DNA of 64,000 nucleotides, taken from contig CAJHZI010000263.1 in assembly GCA_905160935.1 (NCBI GenBank), forward strand, positions 57,501-121,500, given 5' to 3'. Positions 11,537-21,316 of this stretch are shown one piece after another; position 1 is the first letter of the stretch, and every line of letters begins with the position of its first letter. This DNA is from Enchytraeus crypticus (Eukaryota > Annelida > Clitellata > Enchytraeida > Enchytraeidae). Position numbers and translations under genes: made by a program. The notes below the pieces were generated by a model. It saw nothing but the letters and a program-made list of their open reading frames with translations. It searched no databases and was not told the DNA's origin.

Positions 11537-13381
11537 GTGATTTTGATGAAAGAGATTACTATGAATCCGAGGCTATACCAGCTGGGCCTATATAGAATCA
11601 GATTGGACTCTGCTTTGAAGCTATTTGTCGCGTTCTGCCTCGCATTCTTCGTCTGCATTTTCATCGTCTTCTATGGATTTGGTGAGGACTCGTATCATAG
11701 TGTCAGTGGAATTAAACGTGGAAAAGATGAGCTAAAGAGAAAGCTAGCTGCCGGTTCTCCATCTCTGCTCTTGATTCTCATTCTCTCGTCTCCTGATCAT
11801 CATCTAGAACGAGACGCCGTCCGCGACACGTGGCTTCGAGATCTCTCCTCTCTCAACGTCACAGCGTTATTTGTAATCGGGACCTCTGGGTTGGAAGTGG
11901 AGCAGCTAAGCCACCTGGACAATGAGCTAGAGATGTACGGAGACATTCTCCTGCTTGATGGAGTGAAGGACGGATACAGGAAGTTGACGAGGAAACTCCT
12001 CGAGGCGTTGAAGTGGGTTCACGAGGTGGCGGAACTCAGGTACAGCTTTCTGTTCAAAGGAGATGACGATACTTTTGTGAGACTGAAGGAGCTGTGTGAA
12101 GAACTGATAAAGTGGTTTGTTTCACAGTCGTTAGATATCTGCTCAATTGTCTGTCATTTGACCTTTATCTTCACCTTTGTCTTTACTTTCACCTTTTCAC
12201 ATCGGATCAGTATGTGCAGGGTTCAAATCCTGGGCTCACCTGTCACTGACATCGCTTTCGAGTGAGGAAACTGATGTTAACATTAACTTTACCGATAGTT
12301 TTTAATGGTAATATGTCATTATAGAAAAACTCATAAATACTTATATACTGATACCTAGCGTACTAGAGAGTCCATATATTAGTAATAACTCAATCAATCT
12401 AATTTTAAAACTTGCTTAGATTGCATTAAATTATACTATACTTCACATCTCTCTCTCTCTAACAAGTATTCAGTAAAGTGGCAGGCCCAAGGTACATATT
12501 CACTTATTCATGCTCTTTAGTCTTCGATAACTATCCATAACGACCACTCCATAGATCAGCAAACTTCTAATAATATTAACAACAATTGGAGTGCTACAGT
12601 CATCAATGACAACATCGAGCACTATTGAGACAAAACCAAGCCAGCGAGCAAAAAGAAGGTAAAGAAACAGTGCGAGTTCCAAAATTCAGATAATCAGTCC
12701 AAAGTCTTTTTTGTTCCTGTTATGCCCAGGAGGGATTCGGCTACAGCTGGTTGCAGACTGATTACTAATAACCATGGAGAGGAAGGAGGAAATTAGCCTT
12801 ACACAAACGTCTGTGCTGCCTGACCCAATGTGCCGTTTTGTTTATATTTTATCTTGTGATGTACAGAAAATTGAATAAACTCATAAACTTTTGTTATTCT
12901 TATGCACAGGAAGGACTCGGCTACCGCTGGTCGCAGACTGTATTGGGGTTTCTTTGACGGACGCGCTCGTGTGAAGAGATCAGGCCCGTGGGCGGAGTCA
13001 GAGTGGTTTATGTGTGACCGCTACCTGCCCCACGCTAGGGGAGGCGGCTACGTGCTGTCACGTGATCTTACTCAGTACATCGTCAACAACGCTGACCTGC
13101 TGCAGACGTATAGCAGCGAGGATATATCAGTGGGGGCATGGCTGGGGCCTCTCAGGGTGAGAGCGAGAGAGAAAGAGAGTGAGATAGAGAGAGAGCGAGA
13201 TAGAGAGTTGGAGATAGTGATGCAGACGTATAACAGTGAGGATATATCAGTGGGGGCCTGGCTAAGTCCTCTCAGGGTGAGAGAGAGAGAGAGAGAGATA
13301 GACAGATAGATAGAGAGAGATAGAGAGAGAGAGTGAGAGAGAGAGAGAGATAGAGAGAGAGAGAGATAGAGAGAGAGATAG

Positions 13382-13432
<51 letters not shown>

Positions 13433-14168
13433 TAGATAGAGAGAAAAAGAGCGAGAAGGAGAGAGATAAATTGAGAGAAAAAGAGATACAGCGATAGAGA
13501 GAGAGAGAGAGAGAGAGAGAGGGTGAGAGAAAGAAAGTGATAAAGTGAAGGTTGTCTATACAAAGAACTTATATATATATAAAATTAAGTTTTAATGCTG
13601 CTATCGTCTACAGTTTTATCACTGACTTGGTCTGACTTAGTCTTAGAATGGCTCAATAGTGTAGGGGTAACGTCATGAAGATTTATATTACAGATCCTGA
13701 GGTGAATTTAACTCTCGTGGGATTGAATCCCAGCCGCGCTGATCTGAGAGTAAAATCTCGGACATTCACTGGACTGGTTATACGGAAAATGATCTAAATT
13801 GCCTAATGGTTTAAAAATGTGGTATTAAAAGTGATAGATATCAACATAGTTGATTATTCACTATAATACGTGTTTACTGTTTACTTTTCTACACAACATT
13901 ATATAACTCGCTTATTGTTTTCCACGATGAACAGATAGAGCGAGTGCACGACACAAGATTCGACACGGAGTACGTGTCTCGGGGCTGCAATAACTCGTAC
14001 CTGGTCACGCACAAGCAGGACGTGGATGAGATGTTGAGGAAACATGACAGATTGCTGCGGCAAGGCAAGCTCTGCGACACCGAGCTCAACCTTAGACCCG
14101 CCTACATCTATAACTGGAAAGCCCCGCCCTCTCTCTGTTGTCTGCGTAACGACTCTAGCGCACCGTGA
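11537..14168 (+). CDS. B3GALT6: Beta-1,3-galactosyltransferase 6 (GAG linker galactosyltransferase II)
   Basis: Golgi enzyme that adds the second galactose (third sugar) of the xylose-galactose-galactose-glucuronate linker of proteoglycans. Exons: 11537-12114, 12910-13156, 13935-14168; phases 2 and 0 join cleanly to 352 aa (human 329). Signal anchor at about residues 25-50 (ALKLFVAFCLAFFVCIFIVF), donor-binding DxD as FKGDDDTFVRL, then RRLYWGFFDGRARVK, YLPHARGGGYVLS, SSEDISVGAWL, RFDTEYVSRGC and the family ending APPSLCC. This is B3GALT6 and not another beta-3-GalT because of the GGGYVLS...SEDxSxGAWL and final CC region. The human gene is intronless. The start could instead be one of the ATGs up to nine codons later. 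Exon 2 has a second in-frame donor at 13276, adding 40 codons if used, and a decoy acceptor near 12731. Confidence 0.95.
12203..12300 (+). mobile_element. SINE-A copy, 5' truncated
   Basis: Starts at CGGATCAGTATGTGCAGGGT, includes GGTTCAAATCC and ends GAGGAAACTGATGTTAACAT. In intron 1 of B3GALT6, same strand, about 90 bases past the donor. Confidence 0.8.
12575..12710 (-). mobile_element. Retroposon 3' end, family B
   Basis: Close match to 9140-9295, same strand, sharing TGCTACAGTCATCAATGACA and AGATAATCAGTCCAAAGT in plus-strand reading. Lies in B3GALT6 intron 1. Confidence 0.6.
12714..12766 (+). repeat. Decoy copy of B3GALT6 exon 2 acceptor and exon start
   Basis: TTATGCCCAGGAGGGATTCGG and the following GCTACAGCTGGT match the true exon 2 boundary (TTATGCACAGGAAGGACTCG at 12901) about 180 bases downstream. 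The copy keeps the AG but soon reaches stops. Confidence 0.75.
13099..13276 (+). repeat. Tandem duplication of B3GALT6 exon 2 end including the donor
   Basis: CTGCAGACGTATAGCAGCGA ... CCTCTCAGG|GTGAGAG (ending 13156) is repeated as ATGCAGACGTATAACAGTGA ... CCTCTCAGG|GTGAGAG (ending 13276), separated by (GA)n-rich intron-like sequence. The 120-base shift is a multiple of three and the frame is open through both copies. Confidence 0.9.
13277..13530. repeat. (GA)n/(GATA)n/(TA)n microsatellite in B3GALT6 intron 2
   Basis: GA-rich repeats flank a perfect (TA)n core at about 13385-13430. It begins directly at the duplicated donor. Confidence 0.95.
13645..13890 (+). mobile_element. SINE-B copy (tRNA-derived)
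   Basis: A-box-like GGCTCAATAGTGTAGGGGTA, B-box-like GGGATTGAATCCC, then a body with AAAATCTCGGACATTCACTG and a 3' part containing the palindrome ATCAACATAGTTGAT. Five other copies or fragments lie in this window, both strands. In B3GALT6 intron 2. Confidence 0.8.
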
Positions 14169-14257
14169 ATTATCTCGTCTCTCATTGGTTGTTGTTAACA
14201 AAGCTCCGCCCTCTCTCTGCTGCCTGCGTAGCGACTCTAGCGCACCGTGAACTAACT
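14116..14257 (+). repeat. Tandem duplication of the B3GALT6 C-terminal coding end
   Basis: The last coding bases and stop (AAAGCCCCGCCCTCTCTCTG ... GCGCACCGTGAA) recur 83 bases downstream as AAAGCTCCGCCCTCTCTCTG ... GCGCACCGTGAA. The second copy is in the 3' UTR. Confidence 0.9.
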
Positions 14258-14278
14258 CGTTCTTTCATTGGTCCCATT

Positions 14279-14325
14279 TAGTATGGACCTGCCAGTAGGA
14301 TGTGCACTAAGAGAGAGAGAACTGG
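14279..14325 (+). mobile_element. LINE-GA 3' tail fragment
   Basis: GGACCTGCCAGTAGGATGTG then CACTAAGAGAGAGAGA matches the 3' ends at 16720-16890 and 60640-60905. Confidence 0.55.
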
Positions 14326-14526
14326 ACTGAGCTGTAGATGGAGCAGGTTGTCTTAGCTCACCTGTGAGGACTCTTCTATCAATCAAAACTTCTAGTCCAC
14401 TTATTTATCAGGGGTTGCTTTCTTGTTGATAGTTATCTATATCACTATGGTTTCACTTTCTGATTTTATACTTCGAACTGCATTCCACACTCATGTTGTG
14501 TTCAGATGTTATTTTTAAATGGTGGA

Positions 14527-14618
14527 GATAGAGCATTGAGCATGGAGCATTGAGCATGGAACATTGAGCATGGAGCATTGAGCATGGAACATTGAGCATG
14601 GAGCATTGAGCATTACAA
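14527..14618. repeat. About 16-bp tandem repeat (GAGCATTGAGCATGGA)
   Basis: Five to six imperfect copies. Confidence 0.85.
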
Positions 14619-14639
14619 CGTCAGAAAGGGCATTTGGTT

Positions 14640-14815
14640 GGTGAACGCCTAGGCTCCAGAAATTGGTTCAAAAATGTAATTTAATTAAAAAAATTCAAAT
14701 AGGGGATTGACTGATGATATGATGTAGGACAAGAGAGGATTTGAGACAGTCTATTCGAATCCCGACCCTGGTTAAACTGGGATTCAAAGGAAGATGATGA
14801 TGATTGTGATGATGA
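14640..14815 (+). mobile_element. LINE-GAT 3' end
   Basis: CCTAGGCTCCAGAAATTG, GGGGATTGACTGATGATATG and ATCCCGACCCTGGTTAAACT followed by (GAT)n. The same order is seen at 61350-61475 and, reversed, at 63240-63410. Confidence 0.65.
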
Positions 14816-14956
14816 GACAGGGAGCATTGAACACCATCTGTCCAGTACTGTAGCTGAAACTCTTTAGCTAGTAACTACTTCTTCCAAAGTAGATTATATC
14901 CTGACGTCTTTCAGATTATATCCATGTTATTCAGATTATTCCAGAATAGATTACAT

Positions 14957-15105
14957 CCAGCCGCGCTTATCTGAGAATAAAATCTCGGACATTCACTGAA
15001 CTGGTTACACGGAAAATGGACTAAATTGCCTAACGGTTTAAACGTGTGGTATTACAAAGTGATAGATATCAACATAGTTGATCATTTCACTATAATGCGT
15101 GTTTA
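14957..15105 (+). mobile_element. SINE-B copy, 5' truncated
   Basis: Starts at CAGCCGCGCTTATCTGAGAA and continues to the CACTATAATGCGTGTTTAC end. No tRNA-like head. Confidence 0.75.
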
Positions 15106-15109
15106 CTTT

Positions 15110-16090
15110 TTTTTCATCTTATTCCCTCTCTAATACTGCTTCTTGAATTAGAAACCTCATTGCCAGAACAATATCAGCAAATTGAATTTAAATTTGGCTT
15201 CATACAAATTTTTATTATGATTTCAATCTGTTCTGTATCTTTGAAATCTTGTTGTGTTCAATGGACTGTACTTATTTCACTCTGACAGTTCTGTGTTGTA
15301 CGGCTACTGTCATCTGGTGAATAAACTGTTGTGAACTTCTTGATGAAAGCTTGGTTATGTTTAACACATGTTGAAACTGTTGCTTATAGGGTCAGTTAGA
15401 AAGACGTTTACATACCTGAGCAAGCCGAGTGTTGTAACGCATTGGTACGCTGTTCCCTAGTTTCATTTTATAATCTCAAAGTTGTTAATTCTAATTTTGC
15501 TCAAGTAAATTTTAATCCAGGAATCTTCAAGCATTCTTCATACAGACTGGAGATGTGAATCTTATGTAGGATTATTCTTTCTGGCAGGGTCAGCCCCCCC
15601 ATATGAACATTTTCTTAGTCACGTGACTCTATCAGTCACTGATGGGAGCTGAAGCTCTCATCTGTGTTCTAGAAATATTTATGAACTAATGTGATTAGTG
15701 CTTGCTTTTATATGATGTGCTAAACATTCACACGTATTACCTGTATAGTAGTATTATGTGCATATTGTTCTGCTGTTGTACTGTATGGTTTAGTATTCCA
15801 TAATAATAAATGAAAAACATTATAGTTCAACTTTTTGTAGAAAAATATATTTTATTCATTCAGGAGATAATGTGACATATATCAAACATACAAACAATCA
15901 AACATCACCTTCATCATCAACATCATCATGATCTCAATAACTGATATGAGGCTCTGAGTAACTGCAGAGTAGATCACGCGTGTACTGCACACGTTATAAG
16001 AGGCGCCTAAGAAATTACTTAAGAAGGCATTGGAAATCACTGCAGAACCCATATTTTTCCATTGTACATAGAGTTCAATGGAGCTTAGCT
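15110..16090. other. Intergenic stretch, nothing assigned
   Basis: No coding frame, RNA or repeat recognised. AATAAA at about 15322 and 15807 could serve as distal poly(A) signals for B3GALT6, but this is not demonstrated. Confidence 0.4.
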
Positions 16091-16100
16091 TTCTGTATTT

Positions 16101-16188
16101 GGTAAAAACGCTAAAAGCTAATGTTAACGTCAGTTTCCTCACTCGAAAGCGATGTCAGTGACGGGCGAGCCCAGGAATTTGAAGGAAT
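16101..16188 (-). mobile_element. SINE-A copy, 5' truncated
   Basis: Reverse complement of the 3' half: GTTAACGTCAGTTTCCTCAC and CGGGCGAGCCCAGG read on the plus strand. Confidence 0.8.
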
Positions 16189-16719
16189 CGACCTGTTTGG
16201 GCCTCTCATGGTGCATAGAGTATTGCAGAGTGCTCTTAATTGAGCTGTAGAGTGGGATATGTGTCGTTGATAATGCTGAAGATATAAATCATGAACATAT
16301 AAATTATGATAAAGTAACAAATCAAAGTTCAGATCTTAGCAACAACATAATAACACCAATAAATAAACTACTTGAAAGTGAACAAAATGCCAAATAGATA
16401 GTAAAATACAAAACCTAACAAGATAGTAAAATCATAAATAAAACTACTAACTACAGTAGATAGAAAAATAATACAAATAAACTGCTAACTGTATAGTAAA
16501 ATAATAAAACAAAACCCTTAACTACATACATTAAAGTAATAAAACAAAAATGTTAACTAGATAGCAAAGTAATACTAGAAGAAATAATACAGACAGTGCC
16601 ATAGAGTCAGGGTTCAACGTCTGTTTTCTTATCTAAAGCTGATGTCAGGTGCAGTGTGCCACACAAGTCTCGTAGCTGAATTACCACACAATTCATAATG
16701 CTTTATGATTAATATAGAT

Positions 16720-16890
16720 TACAAGAAATAGAGGCAGAGGCAGACCGAGGTTAGGAATGTTAAGATGAATTAAAGATCCACTCGTATATAGACATGAAGA
16801 GGAAAACGGAAGATAGAGATGAGTGGAGGTGTTATATATACCACGGACCTGCCAGTAGACAGTGCACTTAGTGAGAGAGAGAGATAATAA
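16720..16890 (+). mobile_element. LINE-GA 3' end
   Basis: GGCAGAGGCAGACCGAGG (coding RGRPR-type motif), AAAGATCCACTCGTATATAG and GGACCTGCCAGTAGACAGTG then (GA)n. Same layout as 60640-60905 (+) and 55220-55440 (-). 16190-16720 is AT-rich with no feature seen. Confidence 0.65.
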
Positions 16891-16958
16891 GTTTTGGTTA
16901 ATTAGTATTATACTCTTTTATTAATATCAATAACAATATATAACGTATAAATATATAT

Positions 16959-16997
<39 letters not shown>

Positions 16998-17109
16998 ATA
17001 TATAAATTTATTAATACTAATAAAAAAATTTAAAATATTTTATTTCAATTAAACTTCACCATTAACATTAATCATTATTTTTACTTCATCGTTAATCTTT
17101 ATTATATAT

Positions 17110-17255
17110 TGTCTCCTCCTCGGCACATTTCTTTTGCAGATTGGTCTGGGTGAATTGATCTGTAGTGATGTGTGCTGTGGGGACGTCCCTGACATCACCC
17201 TTGGATGAGGAAACGGACGTTAAACCTTTAATATTATTATTATTATTATTATTTT
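17110..17255 (+). mobile_element. LINE-ATT 3' end (CR1/L2-like)
   Basis: CAGATTGGTCTGGGTGAATT, GACGTCCCTGACATCACCCT, GGATGAGGAAACGGACGTTA and an (ATT)n tail. Nearly identical to the 3' UTR of the coding copy at 26470-27028. Confidence 0.8.
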
Positions 17256-17294
17256 TACTTCATCGTTAATTGTTACTATATATTGTACTACTAT

Positions 17295-20200
17295 TTAACT
17301 CCCATTATATTTTAGTGAACCCCACCCCTGCCACCCTACTACCCCACCCAGCAGATCTTCATCATAGAGCACCTCTACATCACCCAGGTCTGTCATCAGC
17401 TGTCCCACCACTCCCAACTCCACCACACCAGCCAGCGATCTCGGGGTGTAGCCATCTCGCACTGATCTACACAGCGTTACCACGCCTGGGCGAGGAAAAC
17501 CCTCCACCAGGCTAGCAAACAGCATCAGCTGATCGCTGAGTTCTCCTCTCGTGGGAGTGTGTAGATAAACAAGGGAGGAGTTTGGTTCGTTCAGACCGTG
17601 ACAGACACGCAGAGTTGGAGGCTCGATGTCGTTGAAGAACATGAAAGACTTCGGGGCTCGTGTGAGGCAGAATCCAACGTCTAGTATTCGCTGGAGGTTG
17701 GCTGAAGTTAATCGATGAAATACTGTCACCAGATAGAGCCAGGCGGCTCGAACACGGCTGTCGTTAGAGCCGCAGAATAGCGATGGATGTTTACGAAACT
17801 CTCCTTTCAGATCATCGAAGCTTTTCTGAACCAAATCTTCAACAGAGATTCCACAACTGTGGTTTGTCGGGGAATAAACACAAATATTTTTAATTTTTGC
17901 TATTAACCTGCGCAATAACCGGTCGCCCAGATCTTCGTGACCGAGATGTCTCACACAGATCAGTCCGGATATCCTAGCGTTGATCAGCTGGACATCAGTC
18001 CATAGGACTCCGTCCAACCCTTCCACCAGCTGCTTCGATGGATTCTCGCAACCAAAGAAGTCCTCGTCAATGTCCCAAATGATATTTTTACTGACAATCT
18101 TAGAGTCTTGCACCTCCTCGAACAATCTGTTCTCTTTCTCTAAGTCATCTGACAAGAGCTGAACAGCCATTTCATCGTTGACAGTTTCTGAGAGAAATGA
18201 CGTAATGATTCTACAACTCGTTCTGTTTATTCTCATTTCCTGTTTGTCTGTATCTTCAACGCTGTGATTAAAATAAACACAGGAAGAAGAAAGTGCTGAG
18301 TCATCCCCAGCACGAGTCTCACATTGACAGAATCCTATTGGCTGATTGACATTTGAATCTACGCTCGGTTTCAGTTGATCTGACCAATGAGGAGGCAGAT
18401 ACCAGCCCAGGTGTATCATAGAGGCCTCGTAGGGCAGCTTAGTGTTGAGGAGGGATTTATCCCAGGAGGGCCACACCCACACAACTCGAGAGATCAATCC
18501 AAGCATAACACCAGCCTGACGAACACACATACAAACAGAGATCTAGTGACATCAGTCAGACAAACACACATACAAACAGAGATATAGCGATACCAGCCTG
18601 ACAAACACACATACAACCAGAGATATAGTGATACCAGCCTGACAAACACACATACAACCAGAGATATAGCGATACCAGCCTGACAAATACACATACAACC
18701 AGAGATATATTGACACACAAATAGAGTAACATACACAGTGTGATTCAGTGTGATTCACAGTTTTGTTACTATCCACACAACTGTTTGTGTTGGTTAAGAG
18801 CAGATCTTTCATCTGCAGACAAGATGCCTAACCAATGTGCCAATCAGTAAACAAAGTACATCAGTAAACTGACACCATTCTCATATGTCGTCATATAGTA
18901 ATCAAAACCTACCAGCAGTTTCATGTAAAGCAAAGCTCAGGTTAACGTCAGTTTTCTCACTCGAACGCGATGTCAGTGACGGACGAGCCCAGGATTTGAA
19001 CCCCGCACATACTGATCCACGGTCGATAATCTTACCGACGTCGCCACTGGCTCCAGCCTGTGGCGACGTCCTAAATTATTATCATGTGCAGAAAGTAGTA
19101 ACATGAGACGCGGTCAAAAAGAAGAGAAATTCATGATGATTTCTATCACTTCTACAATCATATTTTAATAGTTTGGCCGCCAAGTTATTTCTCTACAAAT
19201 CAGCAGCTAATAAGAAATACTAAAATTTTACTTTTTCTTGACTTCCTTTTTTTAACACTGTATAATATATCACTAAATTTAGAATATCACTACGCAGAGA
19301 AAGCTAGCAATGACAAAGAAACAGGAATAAGTAGAACAATGTAAATTGCAACCAGCCATTAGTGATCAAACTTCTTATGAGACTGAAGTACCATGATCTG
19401 CCAATAAGCTAAATAACAATGATCAATGCTACAAAACCCTATCAATACAATTTATCAAATAAACACAACAAATAAATTTAATAATTAAGTACACCAAGTT
19501 GAACTGATGTTTAATTGTTTATTATAAGATTCAGATCTTGAAATCAAACAGTTAACCAAACAGTTAACCAAACAGTTAACCAAACAGTTAACCAAACAGT
19601 TATAACCTGTGCACATTCAGGTATGTCATTCAGTACATTTAATGTTTGAAGTTCATCAGTTACAACCTGTATGCCACCAAGTTAACAGGGCAGTAAACCT
19701 AGTATTTACTATAGATGACCAGTTCTAACCAGCTAAAACCAGTTTTACCCAGTACTAACCTGTATAAATACATCATTTCTCTGCACATAAGGCAGGATAT
19801 CTTCCTCTCCTTTGCTTGGAGGCTGAAACGCCCTCATCAGACCTGACACATACTCAGGTGCACTAAGGTCAGAGTGGCCGTCAATGTGGATCTGTTGCAC
19901 AGCAAAATAATAAATATGAAAAATAATAAATAGTACTGAGTAATATCTAATCCATACAACACATGTGTAGCATAGAGGTACTTCTATATAATTAATCATC
20001 TAAACAACAAATCTATAGCAACATGCTACTAGTATAACATTATTTATAATTTATATTAATTTTAACATTTATAACTAATCTAGATACGTAGCAGACAGAC
20101 CTACCAGCGTAATGTTAGAGTTTGCAATCAGTCCATTTTCAACAGCGTGAAACCAGTACAGCAGGGCTGATTAAATAACAAAAGAAATAGAAGCATAAAA

Positions 20201-21316
20201 TAGAGACAAAGTGTTGCTTCAATGAATCAGTCAGTGAATCAGTCAAAGAATCAGTCAATGAATCAGTCAATGAATCAGTTAACAAATCAGTCAATGAATC
20301 ATTTAATGAATCAGTCAATGAATCATTTAATGAATCAGTTAATGAATCAGTCAATGAATCAGTCAATGAATCAGTCAATTAATCAGTCAATGAATCAGTT
20401 AATGAATCAGTCAATGAATCATTTAATGAATCATTTAATGAATCAGTTAACGAATCAGTCAATGAATCAGTCAATGAATCAGTCAATGAATCAATTCATT
20501 AATCAGTCAATGAATCAGTCAATGAATCATTTAATGAACCAATCCAAGAATCAGTCAGTGAATCAATCCATGAATCGGTCAGTGAATCAATCAATAAATC
20601 ATTTAATGAATCAGTCAATGAATCAGTTAATGAATCAGTCAATAAATCATTTAATGAATCAGTCAATGAATCAGTTAATGAATCATTTACTGAATCAGTC
20701 AATGAATCAATTCATTAATCAGTCAATGAATCAGTCAATGAATCATTTAATGAATCAGGCAATGAATCATTTAATGAATCAGTCAATGAATCAGTTAATG
20801 AATCAGTCAATGTATCATTTAATGAATCAGTCAATGAATCACTTCATTAATCAGTCAACAAATCGTCAATGAATCAGTCAATGAATCAATCAATGAATCA
20901 GTCAATGAATCACTTTATTAAATAATTAATAGATTCAGAGAAGGAGAGGAGTAGTGTGAAGCACATCAAAGATTTATTGCTCAACTAAATGAGCCTAATA
21001 ATGTTGAAGCTAAACGAATAAGACTCCTTTTTCTGACCTAGACACGATCCTAAAACATAGCCATGGAATCACATTAAGTTACAAATTACTGTATTTCGTT
21101 ATTACCTATTTAGCTGGCAAGGTATTAAAATAAGCAATAGACATGATAATGACCTTCATGGTGCTCCTCTATGACGTATATCTGCAGTCCTCTCCTCGAG
21201 TTGAACCAGTGTATGAGTGCAAAGAGGGCAGCACACACGACACCGAGCAGAAGTAAACATCTACGTCGACTTCTTCGAGTTTTCACACATGAGAGGTTCC
21301 TCCAGCGCGTTCTCAT
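17295..21316 (-). CDS. UPF0489 family protein (C5orf22-like), membrane-anchored
   Basis: Four exons: 21154-21316, 20105-20166, 19760-19891, 17295-18515; phases 1, 0, 0 join exactly to 525 aa. Family signatures: IYVIEEHHEAL (exon 1/2 junction), HIDGHSDL (exon 3), the internal WDIDEDFF and late RPGVVTLCRSVRDGYTP (exon 4), matching human C5orf22 VVEDHQE, HFDSHPDL, LDIDLDFF and NPTLVTIARSSLDDYCP. The family's function is unknown; the Asp/His motifs resemble metal sites of arginase-like hydrolases, which is inference. Residues about 19-37 (CLLLLGVVCAALFALIHWF) form a predicted transmembrane anchor after a basic N-terminus, suggesting a type II membrane protein; human C5orf22 as I recall it lacks this. 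The exon 4 acceptor lies in a 41-bp array. Confidence 0.9.
18509..18705 (-). repeat. 41-bp array carrying the UPF0489 exon 4 splice acceptor
   Basis: Plus-strand ACCAGCCTGACAAACACACA plus TACAACCAGAGATATAGTGAT recurs about five times at 41-base spacing. CAGCCTG is the complement of the acceptor CAG|GCTG, so most copies present a decoy acceptor upstream of the true one at 18515/18516. Confidence 0.85.
18928..19060 (-). mobile_element. SINE-A copy, near full length
   Basis: From GTTAACGTCAGTTTTCTCAC through GGATTTGAACCCC (B box complement) to CGCCACTGGCTCCAGCC. In intron 3 of the UPF0489 gene. Confidence 0.9.
19545..19610. repeat. 12-bp tandem repeat (CCAAACAGTTAA)n
   Basis: Five copies. Confidence 0.85.
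20221..20930. repeat. 12-bp minisatellite (AATGAATCAGTC)n, about 700 bp
   Basis: About 58 copies with AATGAATCATTT and AATGAATCAGTT variants. It fills most of UPF0489 intron 1, starting about 50 bases from the exon 2 acceptor. Frames open on both strands (MNQS and DSLT peptides) are repeat translations. Confidence 0.95.

Noticed and set aside
12902-13309. B3GALT6 exon 2 continuing as a 135-codon terminal exon
   Set aside because: The canonical donor at 13156 joins in phase to 13935 and gives the conserved C-terminus; the second in-frame donor is kept as a finding, but an end inside (GA)n is unlikely.
20222-20872. 216-codon open frame
   Set aside because: Translation of the 12-bp minisatellite; the reverse strand is also open.
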